This document shows positions 1 through 6,801 of a stretch of 6,801 nt of DNA, piece by piece. Each line of letters starts with the position of its first letter. Within the stretch, counting starts at the first letter, position 1. The notes under the pieces were generated by a model. The model searched no databases and was not told where the DNA came from. It saw only the letters and a list, made by a program, of their open reading frames with translations. Origin of the DNA: Bacteroidales bacterium UBA1410 (lineage in GTDB: Bacteria > Bacteroidota > Bacteroidia > Bacteroidales > Dysgonomonadaceae); contig DBPW01000035.1 of assembly GCA_002305015.1 (NCBI GenBank), positions 1 to 6,801 on the forward strand, read 5' to 3'. A program made the translations under genes and the position numbers.

Positions 1-137
1 TGGCCGCTGCCCAAATACCGCGAATTATTGTTCACGAATTGATAGCACTGAAAAAGGGTGCATCATCATTTTCCGTTCGCAACAGGCCTTATCACTTCAT
101 TATTATTTAGGAAAAATAAACCGACTATAATTCCATT
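1..137. other. Unassigned stretch at window edge, convergent with manC
   Basis: This stretch lies beyond the 3' end of the guanylyltransferase gene. All three plus-strand frames are open for part of it. Frame 1 gives a short tail WPLPKYRELLFTN ending in TGA at 40-42, which could be the C-terminus of a plus-strand gene starting outside the window. Frames 2 and 3 run to about 130 and 110, so openness alone does not single one out. On the minus strand only tiny ORFs occur, such as a 14-codon one. No clear terminator hairpin was found; the TTTTCC/GGAAAA pairing around 69-74 and 110-115 has a loop too long to be convincing. Confidence 0.3.
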
Positions 138-1220
138 TTAAACAAACTCATCGCCAAAACGAAACTTTACTTCGGTAACAAAGTGTTTGATTCGCTGCTC
201 TTCGCTTTTTTTACAAATAAGCAAAGCGTTATCCGATTCCGCCACAATATAGTCTTCCAACCCCTGAACTACCACCACTTTCCCGTCACTCATTGCAACA
301 ATGTTGTCATAACTTTCAAAATACAACGCTTTGCAATTCAACCCGGCATTGTTGTTTTTGTCTTTTTCTGCCATCTCGTGTAGCGACCCCCATGTTCCCA
401 GATCACTCCATCCGAAATCGGAGGTTATGACATAGACATTTTCGGCTTTTTCCATTAAACCGTAATCGATAGAGATATTTGGACAAAACGGGAAACAAGC
501 ATCGATAAAATCTTTTTCCTTAGGTGTATTAAACAGTTCTTTCCCCTCATTAAACTTGTTGTAGACATCAGGTAAATGTGTTTTGAAAGCATCTAAAATA
601 GTATTCACATTCCATAGAAAAATTCCGGAATTCCACACGAATTCTCCGCTCTCATAAAACTTTTGAGCCAGCTCACGATCCGGCTTTTCGGTAAACGTTT
701 TGACTTTGTGAATACCGTCGATATTCTCTTTGCTCACTTGAATATATCCGTAACCCGTTTCAGGTCGGCTCGGCTTAATACCCAGTGTCAGCAACACCGG
801 ATTTTTCGCCACAAACTCCAAGCCTTTATTAATATCGGCAATAAACCGGTCCTCCTTAAGTATCAAATGATCGGAAGGGGCAACCACAATATTGGCATTC
901 GGGTCGATCGCTCTAATCCGATAACACGCAAAGGCAATACAAGGTGCGGTATTCCGCCTCATTGGCTCTCTAAGGATCTGGTTATCGGATAATTCAGGCA
1001 ACTGTTGCCGCGTTATTTCGGCATATGCATCATTCGTTACAATAAAAATATTTTCAATGGGAACAATTTTTTTAAAACGATCGAAAGTACTTTGCAATAA
1101 CGATCTTCCTGTTCCGAAAAAGTCCAAAAACTGTTTGGGCTTTTGTTCTTTACTAAAAGGCCAGAAGCGGCTTCCAATGCCTCCGCCCATAATTACACAA
1201 TAATTGTTGTTTCTCATCAT
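138..1220 (-). CDS. manC: Mannose-1-phosphate guanylyltransferase (GDP-mannose pyrophosphorylase), monofunctional
   Basis: Makes GDP-mannose and pyrophosphate from GTP and mannose 1-phosphate in the cytoplasm. GDP-mannose feeds capsule and O-antigen synthesis and, through GDP-fucose, the fucosylated glycans of Bacteroidales. The 360-residue protein has a full nucleotidyltransferase fold. Visible motifs are the N-terminal GTP-binding loop MGGGIGSRFWP (11-21) followed by KPKQF; PSDHLI (115-120), whose Asp117 should bind the metal; the FTEKP loop (176-180); WNSGIFLW (196-203); IDYGLMEKA (251-259); and DFGWSDLGTW (268-277). It stops at the usual length of the short form, without the C-terminal cupin (phosphomannose isomerase) domain of two-domain ManC/AlgA proteins. 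The frame also contains TTG at 1223 just ahead of tandem ATG codons at 1220 and 1217. ATG at 1220 is chosen, but 1217 is equally possible, and there is no clear Shine-Dalgarno to decide. The gene is transcribed away from the tRNA and does not belong to the glycosidase operon. Gene symbol is by family; function is confident. Confidence 0.95.
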   Translation of the reverse strand: MMRNNNYCVIMGGGIGSRFWPFSKEQKPKQFLDFFGTGRSLLQSTFDRFKKIVPIENIFIVTNDAYAEITRQQLPELSDNQILREPMRRNTAPCIAFACYRIRAIDPNANIVVAPSDHLILKEDRFIADINKGLEFVAKNPVLLTLGIKPSRPETGYGYIQVSKENIDGIHKVKTFTEKPDRELAQKFYESGEFVWNSGIFLWNVNTILDAFKTHLPDVYNKFNEGKELFNTPKEKDFIDACFPFCPNISIDYGLMEKAENVYVITSDFGWSDLGTWGSLHEMAEKDKNNNAGLNCKALYFESYDNIVAMSDGKVVVVQGLEDYIVAESDNALLICKKSEEQRIKHFVTEVKFRFGDEFV

Positions 1221-1337
1221 CAATGTTGAAAAGATTAATACGCTATACTGAATACGTTTGTTTCAAAAAAAATTTCTTGCGAATTTATTATGTTAACACT
1301 TTTGCAACCCTTTTTGTTTTCATATTCATTCATGGTT

Positions 1338-1368
1338 TAAAGGTAAAGAATAAAAATAGATTTACAAA
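1338..1368 (-). promoter_or_regulatory. Likely promoter of the guanylyltransferase gene (Bacteroidetes sigma-ABfr type)
   Basis: Read on the minus strand, TTTG lies at 1368-1365. It is followed by exactly 19 bases and then TACCTTTA at 1345-1338. The known Bacteroidetes consensus is TTTG, about 19-21 bases, then TAnnTTTG, so only the last base of the -7 box differs. Transcription would start near 1331 and leave a leader of about 110 bases before the ATG. Assignment is by pattern only. Confidence 0.45.
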
Positions 1369-1400
1369 GCCGTCCGGATCAAAAAAAATACAGAAAAGAG

Positions 1401-1431
1401 TTTTTATTTATCGAAAATATATGTACTTTTG
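1401..1431 (+). promoter_or_regulatory. Likely promoter of tRNA-Leu (Bacteroidetes -33/-7 type)
   Basis: TACTTTTG at 1424-1431 matches the Bacteroidetes -7 consensus TAnnTTTG exactly and is followed by CA. Nineteen bases upstream, at 1401-1404, is TTTT, one base away from the -33 element TTTG. The predicted start falls around 1437-1440, about 15 bases before the mature tRNA, as expected for a tRNA gene. It is arranged back to back with the promoter proposed for the guanylyltransferase gene. Confidence 0.65.
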
Positions 1432-1452
1432 CATCCGATCTTTTCAAGAGAT

Positions 1453-1536
1453 GCCCAGATGGCGGAATTGGTAGACGCGCTGGTCTCAAACACCAGTGGA
1501 TTCACTTCCATGCCGGTTCGATCCCGGCTCTGGGCA
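1453..1536 (+). tRNA. tRNA-Leu, anticodon CAA
   Basis: A complete class II tRNA that reads UUG codons. The acceptor stem pairs GCCCAGA (1453-1459) with TCTGGGC (1529-1535), with discriminator A at 1536. The anticodon stem CTGGT/ACCAG (1480-1484 and 1492-1496) encloses the loop CTCAAAC, putting CAA at 1487-1489. The long variable arm has a TGGA/TCCA stem (1497-1510), typical of leucine tRNAs. The T arm is GCCGG-TTCGATC-CCGGC (1512-1528). The 3' CCA is not encoded (ACAA follows the stem), so CCA must be added by nucleotidyltransferase. It is a single gene here, on the opposite strand from its neighbours. Confidence 0.97.
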
Positions 1537-1546
1537 CAAATACGGA

Positions 1547-1560
1547 GCATCATAAGATGC
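1547..1560. terminator. Small perfect hairpin between converging tRNA and glycosidase operon
   Basis: GCATC (1547-1551), a four-base ATAA loop and GATGC (1556-1560) form a perfect stem in the 46-base gap between the tRNA and the stop codon of the rhamnosidase-like gene. It could end transcription from either side. The stem is only five pairs. The tail is weakly T-rich on the plus strand and not T-rich on the minus strand, so this is a weak candidate. Confidence 0.3.
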
Positions 1561-1582
1561 AGGTTCTTCACCAAAAATAAGT

Positions 1583-3751
1583 TTATCCTTCAAACTTAAT
1601 TACGATTTCATTCCCATTCCCTTTAAGAAAAAGACGATAGCGGTTGGTACCTAACGCCTCTATTTTCCCCTGTGAAGATTGCGGCCTGCTTTTGCTTGAA
1701 AAAACCAAGTATCCTTTCCCGCCGGGTGATACAACCTTTATTGTTTTTTTATCCATAAACACCTGAATATTACCATATGGTGTAGGAACAGAACCTTTTA
1801 TCCATTCCAAACCGCCCAAGGAAGGTTCGACGGAAAATTCTTCGTACCCCGGTTTGACGGGAGATACACCTAAATAATATTTACCCAGCAGGTAAAGCGG
1901 ACTTGCGCCCCAGGCATGACACAAACTTTTGCCAAAAGGTCGGCCATACATGGCGTAATGCTCACTCCCTTTCTCCTCAGGATTGTATTTTTCCCAAAAT
2001 GAAGTGGCTCCCAATTTCAGCATTCCACCCCAATAGGCTTTGATTTCTTTGGTAACATAAGGCTGTTCTCCAAGAGCACAAAGCGAGGCCAGCTCATAAA
2101 ACCGCATATAGGGTGTAGTGATTTTCATGATGGAATCGTTCAACAGGACATTTTTTTTGATGCCCTGTTTCTTCTCATTATCAACATAATCGAACAATAT
2201 GGCAAAAATATTGGCATAACGGGTAACCTGTTCACTTTTAATACCTTCTTTTCGGTTATGAACAAAAGCCTGTTTTCTGTCATCCCAAAAATAGGTTTCC
2301 AATTTCGAAAAAAGCCTGTCGCCCAATGTTGTATATTTTTCCTTATCAGTCTGATTCCCTGCGATACTTGCACAAAGCGCCATCGTTTGCAGACTTTTGC
2401 AGAAAAGCAGTTGTTCGAAGCTGAGTTCGCCTCGTTTATCCATAAATCCATCAGCCCAATCCACAAAAACCCAATCGCCGGACAATCCTTCCACCATGCC
2501 TTCGGCATTTGTCCTCCCGAGTACAAAATCCATTAACCCAACCATCTTTGGATATATTTGCCGGATAAAATGAAGATCGCCGGTATAGAGATAATAGTCG
2601 TAAATGCTCATAAACCAGTAGAAAGTGTAATCCATAATGGTATTGATATGCGAAGTTACGGGATCTTTCCCGCGCAGCAGGTTGATCGTGCGTGTTACTG
2701 TATTTGGATCGAAAAAAAGATAGTAATTCATCAGGTAACTTTGAATAGCATCGCCCGACCATGCCCACCTGTCGCGTTTGATACCGTCGAGAAAAACTTC
2801 GCGGGTTGTCAGATGCAACGTATAAGCAGCAACATCCCAAATGCGGTTTATCTCCTCGTCGCTACATCGAAAAGACCCTCTGTAATCGAGAGGTGCGTAT
2901 TCATACCTCATCGAGATACTTTCGAAACGCACACCATCATCGTTTTCGATATACACATAGCGATAAGCCTTTGAATCGGTGAGCGTCAAATCCTCGGGAT
3001 TATCGTTATTCACCTGTATCTTGTCCAGTGTTTCGCAACTATCGACAGAAAGTGCTTCTTCACGCGATTCGCCGTAATAAATGCAAACCTCTCCTTTCCC
3101 ACACAGTTGATGAAACGTCACATAGCCGAAAGTCTCTTTACCGAAATCTACTAATGTTCCTTTTCCTGTTTTGGTTATGCTTAGAGGACTCATGGGGACT
3201 TGGTCTAACCTGAATAACGACGGTCGCTGCTCGGGACTATTAAAATTCAATGCGGCTGCATTCATGTAAACGGTAGCCGATTTATCGGAAGCTTTCCCCG
3301 ACTCGTCGATCCATTCCTTGTCTTCGAATGTAACTTTCCACGAAGAATCGGTAAAAACAGTCTTTCCCTCTACATAAATTGCCGGCACACAAGCCTGATT
3401 GTGCACCTTTATATTCAGTACATGTTTCCCTGCCGGCAACATCATTTTTAAGGGTGCACCGTTTTGAAGTTTACCATCGAGTTTCACATTATAACGTCCT
3501 TCAACATATATGTGAATTTCTTCGGGCGATTTCAAATCGAATTCTTTAGAAAATTCCACCAAAACATAATGGCTGTCCATTTTCCAGAATGGCGGAAAGA
3601 ATGCGCCTCTTTCAGTCCTCCGGTTGTTGACATTGTTTCCCAGCCAAATATCGTAATCACCCGGATAACCTATCCAGGTTGCCTGCCCGAAGCAAAACGT
3701 GTTTATCGACAAAAGGAACAGGCTAAAAAGAACGATTCGTTTTAAAAGCAT
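1583..3751 (-). CDS. Exported GH78-family alpha-L-rhamnosidase-like glycoside hydrolase, probable RG-II rhamnosidase
   Basis: Expected to release terminal L-rhamnose from a plant glycan in the periplasm, most likely the rhamnose attached to apiose in RG-II side chains (inferred from context). The 722-residue protein starts with a type I signal peptide (1 to about 22, cleavage near CFG-QA). The Cys in FC does not fit a lipobox, so a lipoprotein is unlikely. An N-terminal beta domain (about 24-180, including GDYDIWLGNN) and a second beta domain (about 180-290) precede the catalytic (alpha/alpha)6 barrel (about 295-630) and a C-terminal beta domain. The family motif appears as DGIKRDRWAWSGD (322-334). 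By alignment from memory with Bacillus RhaB (D567, E572, D579), Asp327 replaces the usual general-acid Glu. GATSFWE (581-587) supplies Glu587 as the likely base, and SLCHAWGASP (609-618) is the usual following motif. It is the last gene of the operon, 11 bases after the GH141 gene. Family is confident; exact substrate is not. Confidence 0.88.
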   Translation of the reverse strand: MLLKRIVLFSLFLLSINTFCFGQATWIGYPGDYDIWLGNNVNNRRTERGAFFPPFWKMDSHYVLVEFSKEFDLKSPEEIHIYVEGRYNVKLDGKLQNGAPLKMMLPAGKHVLNIKVHNQACVPAIYVEGKTVFTDSSWKVTFEDKEWIDESGKASDKSATVYMNAAALNFNSPEQRPSLFRLDQVPMSPLSITKTGKGTLVDFGKETFGYVTFHQLCGKGEVCIYYGESREEALSVDSCETLDKIQVNNDNPEDLTLTDSKAYRYVYIENDDGVRFESISMRYEYAPLDYRGSFRCSDEEINRIWDVAAYTLHLTTREVFLDGIKRDRWAWSGDAIQSYLMNYYLFFDPNTVTRTINLLRGKDPVTSHINTIMDYTFYWFMSIYDYYLYTGDLHFIRQIYPKMVGLMDFVLGRTNAEGMVEGLSGDWVFVDWADGFMDKRGELSFEQLLFCKSLQTMALCASIAGNQTDKEKYTTLGDRLFSKLETYFWDDRKQAFVHNRKEGIKSEQVTRYANIFAILFDYVDNEKKQGIKKNVLLNDSIMKITTPYMRFYELASLCALGEQPYVTKEIKAYWGGMLKLGATSFWEKYNPEEKGSEHYAMYGRPFGKSLCHAWGASPLYLLGKYYLGVSPVKPGYEEFSVEPSLGGLEWIKGSVPTPYGNIQVFMDKKTIKVVSPGGKGYLVFSSKSRPQSSQGKIEALGTNRYRLFLKGNGNEIVIKFEG

Positions 3752-3762
3752 AGGTTTTTAAA

Positions 3763-5649
3763 TTATCTACATCGTAAATATCGATATTCCGGTTTTAATC
3801 CGGCATTTATCTTCACCGAATCAGGTACCATAGGACCATTATTTTCCCAAACAACACCGGGCCCATTGGCATTCTGTAAGAATTTTTCTGCATCGCACCA
3901 ATTGTTTTTCACTTCAATATACGAAGATCCCTCGTCGGTGTAGAGATAAAACCAATGATCAGGATCATGAGCATAAGGCGAAAGCACAATGTCATGAATA
4001 TAATTTTCGGCTATTACGCTATGGGGTTGTGAAGAAAGCGTGTAAATTCCCGCAACATCGTGCATGTGTTTGGCAAAATGATGCACATTATTGGCAATAA
4101 TCCGATTGTTCCTCATGCAGTTGTTGCTTCTTGTCCACCCCCACCCCATGCTGATGCCTGTATATGGCAAATCGCATAATTCATTGTGACAGATAAGAAT
4201 GTCTCTCACATAACCGGCGCAAATTCCCACACATCCCCAGTCTTCGTTGCCGATATCGGTAAGGTAGTTGTTTTCGATAACCTGACCGGTGCAAATCTCC
4301 CGCTCGTCCTGTGGACGATAGGGCAAATGGGTTTCGACGGAAGGCTCGGAAAACATGCCAATCTGCAGGCCGTTTCCGGCTATATCGCGAAACAGACAAC
4401 CAACAACCTTTGTATCGTGTGTTGTTTTCTTGAAATCTAAACCACAAGAACCCAGATGCTCAAATGTGCAGTTCTCGAAAACAATGTGCTGTGCACCTTC
4501 TACTTCCACTGCAGCCGGGGGACGACCAATCCATGCCTGATTATCCAGCGGATGATCTCCTTCGTCTCTTTCTTGTTTAGGCACCAACCGATAAGCATCA
4601 AGCAAGTACATCCCTGCCTGTAAAGGTACATGTCCTTTCTTGGACGGACGCATCCAGGTAGTATAATTAAAATGGATATTCTCAAAACGAATATGGGCTA
4701 CCGGCCTATCAGCCGTTCCCTTAACTTCCACAAGTGTTTCCATAAAGGGCATGACGACAGAAACGCTGTCCATTTTTTCTCCCGACAAGGGATAATAATA
4801 AAGGCGGGAAGCAGTTTTATCGAAATACCATTCGCCCGGTCGATCAAGCAACTCGATGGCATTGGTGATATAAAACGGCGAGTTGACCCCTTTACCAATC
4901 ATTGGTCGCGGCCAGGGATGTTCAAACTGAATTCGGCTCTCGGGCAAATGAAACTTTATTCCCGCCGAATCGCCGTTAATCACTATCGATTGGATTCTCA
5001 ATACAGCAATCTCCCACATCTGATGCAATACGAGTTCCGCATGAGGAGAATTCGCTATCCTCGCCACCGAATTTGTCGGTACCCAAAGCATTTCGTTTTG
5101 GATATCATCAGAAATGATTCTATCCATCTGACTGAAATCGGCAATATTCCGAGCCCTCACGGCTTTTCTTCCGTTGATCCACAGTTGCCTGAATTCGATC
5201 ACGTTACCATTAACTAAGGGAACATCAACCATCCAAATCTTATTCTGCACATCGACAGACAAGCCCTCAATGCTGCCGGCACGTTTCCAACCGGATAACT
5301 TCACACCGCCGCTGATAACCACATGATCGCCATCAACCCCCTTGATAAGTGTAGGCGAACTCGGCGTTCCCGAGTCTTCCGGCCGTATCAAGAGAGGTTC
5401 CGATTGGCAATATATTCCTTTCTCCAACCGAATGTTTATTCCGGTTTTTACCGATGGGTCGTTCATCCGCCTCATCTCTCTTGCCTGACGCAAAGCGGCA
5501 TGCAGCGTTTGCATGGGATGTTCTCGCGACAATCCGTTATTTCTGTCATCGCCATAGGGAGAGACCCAGATATCCGCACAAAAAAGTTTAACTGCTGTCA
5601 TGAAAACCACAAGCAGCGTTATTATTCTTCTTTTCTTCATTTTATTCAT
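3763..5649 (-). CDS. Exported right-handed beta-helix glycoside hydrolase, GH141 family, probable RG-II alpha-L-fucosidase
   Basis: A 628-residue protein with a type I signal peptide (1 to about 25, cleavage near FCA-D). IWVSPYGDDRNNG (27-39) starts the N-terminal part of a parallel beta-helix. The helix continues through turns such as HIVFENCTFEHLGSCGLDF (388-406) and LPYTGISMGWGW (494-505) to about 600. Asp531 (MHDVAGIY) and Asp572 (LYTDEGSS) lie 41 residues apart. From memory, the catalytic pair reported for BT1002, the founding GH141 fucosidase, is D523 and D564, with the same spacing. This supports family membership and an intact active site. BT1002 removes L-fucose from the rhamnose of RG-II chain A. 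Some GH141 members are xylanases, so the activity is inferred mainly from the GH127 and GH78 neighbours. The ATG at 5649 gives a complete signal peptide; ATG at 5640 (residue 4) is an alternative. The gene begins 4 bases after the GH127 stop, which suggests translational coupling. Confidence 0.82.
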   Translation of the reverse strand: MNKMKKRRIITLLVVFMTAVKLFCADIWVSPYGDDRNNGLSREHPMQTLHAALRQAREMRRMNDPSVKTGINIRLEKGIYCQSEPLLIRPEDSGTPSSPTLIKGVDGDHVVISGGVKLSGWKRAGSIEGLSVDVQNKIWMVDVPLVNGNVIEFRQLWINGRKAVRARNIADFSQMDRIISDDIQNEMLWVPTNSVARIANSPHAELVLHQMWEIAVLRIQSIVINGDSAGIKFHLPESRIQFEHPWPRPMIGKGVNSPFYITNAIELLDRPGEWYFDKTASRLYYYPLSGEKMDSVSVVMPFMETLVEVKGTADRPVAHIRFENIHFNYTTWMRPSKKGHVPLQAGMYLLDAYRLVPKQERDEGDHPLDNQAWIGRPPAAVEVEGAQHIVFENCTFEHLGSCGLDFKKTTHDTKVVGCLFRDIAGNGLQIGMFSEPSVETHLPYRPQDEREICTGQVIENNYLTDIGNEDWGCVGICAGYVRDILICHNELCDLPYTGISMGWGWTRSNNCMRNNRIIANNVHHFAKHMHDVAGIYTLSSQPHSVIAENYIHDIVLSPYAHDPDHWFYLYTDEGSSYIEVKNNWCDAEKFLQNANGPGVVWENNGPMVPDSVKINAGLKPEYRYLRCR

Positions 5650-5653
5650 GCAT

Positions 5654-6801
5654 TCACCGCGATACCGGCATCCAAACCGTCATTTCTCCTTTTCCTCTGT
5701 TACCCCAGGCATAATACGGAATCAACCGTATCGATATCGTTTGTTTCTCCTTTTTCATGGGCCGATAAAGGGTGTTCCCCCATGAAGTGTTATCCGATAT
5801 AACTTCGGCCTTGCCTTCGAGACAAACAATAGGACTATTTTCGATTTCCATTTTTCGTGGAGTCAGTTTAATGTCTGCCGGCAACAAAATAGCATCGATA
5901 GCATGTCCGCTTTTCACATCGACCGATTCCAAACAATATACCAACGGACCTCTCCTGACAGCCACCTGATTGCGGGTTTCTTCAACCAAAGGATTAGATT
6001 CGATCAACTGAGTTTCCATGTCCAAATTCAACAAGATAATATCCCCTTTTGCCCACTTTCTATTTATTTCGGCATACGAACCTGATTTTAAGGGAATGTT
6101 CACAGGTTGGCCGTTAACGGTCAACTGTACACCGGAACACCATGTCGGAATACGAAAATAGAGAGAAAAAACCTTCTCTTCGGAAACCTCATCCAGTTTG
6201 ACCGCAATTTTTCCATCCCATGGGTAATCGGACGCTTGAGTAAGCCGTATGTTCATTCCGTTAGGTAATGTTGTACTTAATTGATTGCCTCCGTAAAGAT
6301 GAAACCAAATTCCCGAATCGGAAACGGAATAGCAATAATTATGCACTTCACAGAGTGTTCTCACCGTATTTGGCGGGCAACAAAAACAGCTGATATACGA
6401 TGTCCTTTCTTTAGGCCAACGCAACACGTAGGGAAAATCCTTCGAGATGCGCAACGGATTGGTGTAAAAAAACTTTTTTCCGTCGAGACTTACTCCTGAA
6501 AGGATGCTGTTATAGAGGGTGGTTTCCACTACATCGGCATATTTTTCGTCACCCGTCAGTTGCAGCATCCGCCAATTGAACAGCAAATTGCCAATGTTTG
6601 CGCAAGTTTCGTTGTGAGCAGTGATGTTGGGCAGTTGGTAAGCACGACCGTAAGCCTGATGGATTTTCTGAATGGAATCGGGTTCATAACAAGTACCGTC
6701 AGGAGAAACTCCATCGTATAAAGCCCCGCAACCTCCGGTTATATACATTTTTCGGTTGACGATATCCTGTTGAATCAACTCCAAATTTTCTTTCAATTTC
6801 T
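5654..6801 (-). CDS. GH127-family glycoside hydrolase (partial, N-terminus beyond window), probable RG-II aceric acid hydrolase
   Basis: The C-terminal 381 residues of a GH127 (formerly DUF1680) enzyme. The frame stays open to the window edge. The first apparent start, at 6796, is TTG and is an internal Leu codon, so the true start lies outside. Family enzymes are about 640-800 residues. Numbering from that Leu, the active site is intact: ETC (63-65) and CFCCPPN (137-143). In the bifidobacterial enzyme HypBA1, Glu338, Cys340, Cys417 and Cys418 hold zinc and Cys417 is the nucleophile; here the equivalents are Glu63, Cys65, Cys139 and Cys140. A beta-sandwich region follows (about 160-380). MYITGGCGALYDGVSPDG and YGRAYQLPN (17-34 and 49-57) resemble, from memory, the Bacteroides RG-II branch of the family. 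BT1003 of that branch removes aceric acid from RG-II chain B; other GH127 members are beta-L-arabinofuranosidases. It is the first operon gene visible here. The signal peptide cannot be seen. Confidence 0.87.
   Translation of the reverse strand, partial: KLKENLELIQQDIVNRKMYITGGCGALYDGVSPDGTCYEPDSIQKIHQAYGRAYQLPNITAHNETCANIGNLLFNWRMLQLTGDEKYADVVETTLYNSILSGVSLDGKKFFYTNPLRISKDFPYVLRWPKERTSYISCFCCPPNTVRTLCEVHNYCYSVSDSGIWFHLYGGNQLSTTLPNGMNIRLTQASDYPWDGKIAVKLDEVSEEKVFSLYFRIPTWCSGVQLTVNGQPVNIPLKSGSYAEINRKWAKGDIILLNLDMETQLIESNPLVEETRNQVAVRRGPLVYCLESVDVKSGHAIDAILLPADIKLTPRKMEIENSPIVCLEGKAEVISDNTSWGNTLYRPMKKEKQTISIRLIPYYAWGNRGKGEMTVWMPVSR

Noticed and set aside
1297..1304. CACTTTTG, resembling a second -7 box upstream of the tRNA
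   Set aside because: The first base deviates from TAnnTTTG and no TTTG lies at the right distance upstream (TTCT is found there).
1235..1333. Minus-strand 32-codon ORF in the leader of the guanylyltransferase gene
   Set aside because: Its ATG coincides with the predicted transcription start, so it would need leaderless translation. It shows no attenuator-like codon runs or adjacent terminator hairpin.
1223..1474. Plus-strand ORF of 83 codons between the guanylyltransferase and the tRNA
   Set aside because: It runs into the tRNA, crosses both proposed promoters and has low-complexity Lys/Phe-rich content from AT-rich DNA.
3777..3788. 12-base palindrome AATATCGATATT near the GH141 3' end
   Set aside because: It encodes part of the C-terminal RYLRCR region of the protein and has no second copy or promoter context suggesting an operator.
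4630..5217. Long plus-strand ORF of 195 codons inside the GH141 gene
   Set aside because: It is antisense to a well-supported family gene, has no recognisable motifs and a composition that looks like a reverse-strand shadow.
5323..5802. Plus-strand ORF of 159 codons spanning the GH127/GH141 junction
   Set aside because: It overlaps two confident minus-strand genes and shows no protein family features.

Overview
The window looks like a Bacteroidales chromosome (Bacteroides, Parabacteroides or Dysgonomonadaceae type). The reasons are promoters of the TTTG-N19-TAnnTTTG form, A-rich gene leaders without clear Shine-Dalgarno sequences, and a tightly packed series of exported plant-glycan hydrolases. 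The genus cannot be fixed from the sequence alone.

Left part (1-1452). Bases 1-137 hold no gene I can name. On the minus strand, 138-1220 encodes a complete single-domain mannose-1-phosphate guanylyltransferase, a cytoplasmic enzyme that makes GDP-mannose. It has a plausible promoter about 120 bases upstream. The 229 bases between it and the next gene form a divergent regulatory region.

Middle (1453-1582). A complete tRNA-Leu (anticodon CAA) lies on the plus strand behind a good Bacteroidetes-type promoter. It converges on the end of the glycosidase operon, with a small perfect hairpin between them.

Right part (1583-6801). Three minus-strand genes, separated by only 4 and 11 bases, form the 3' end of an operon whose beginning is outside the window. 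In transcription order they are a GH127-family enzyme (5' end cut off), a GH141-family right-handed beta-helix enzyme and a GH78-family rhamnosidase-like enzyme. The last two have complete signal peptides, so they should act in the periplasm. From memory, Bacteroides thetaiotaomicron has the same three families side by side as BT1003, BT1002 and BT1001 in its rhamnogalacturonan-II (RG-II) locus. There they remove aceric acid, fucose and rhamnose around the rhamnosyl-apiose cores of side chains A and B. The likely role here is therefore the same: two enzymes strip the rhamnose and the third removes it from apiose. No SusC/SusD transporter, sensor or apiosidase lies in the window. If present, they should be upstream, beyond 6801.

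I found no wholly new system. The points most worth following are the RG-II cassette itself, an Asp where GH78 enzymes usually have the catalytic Glu, and the position of the operon end next to a tRNA gene.
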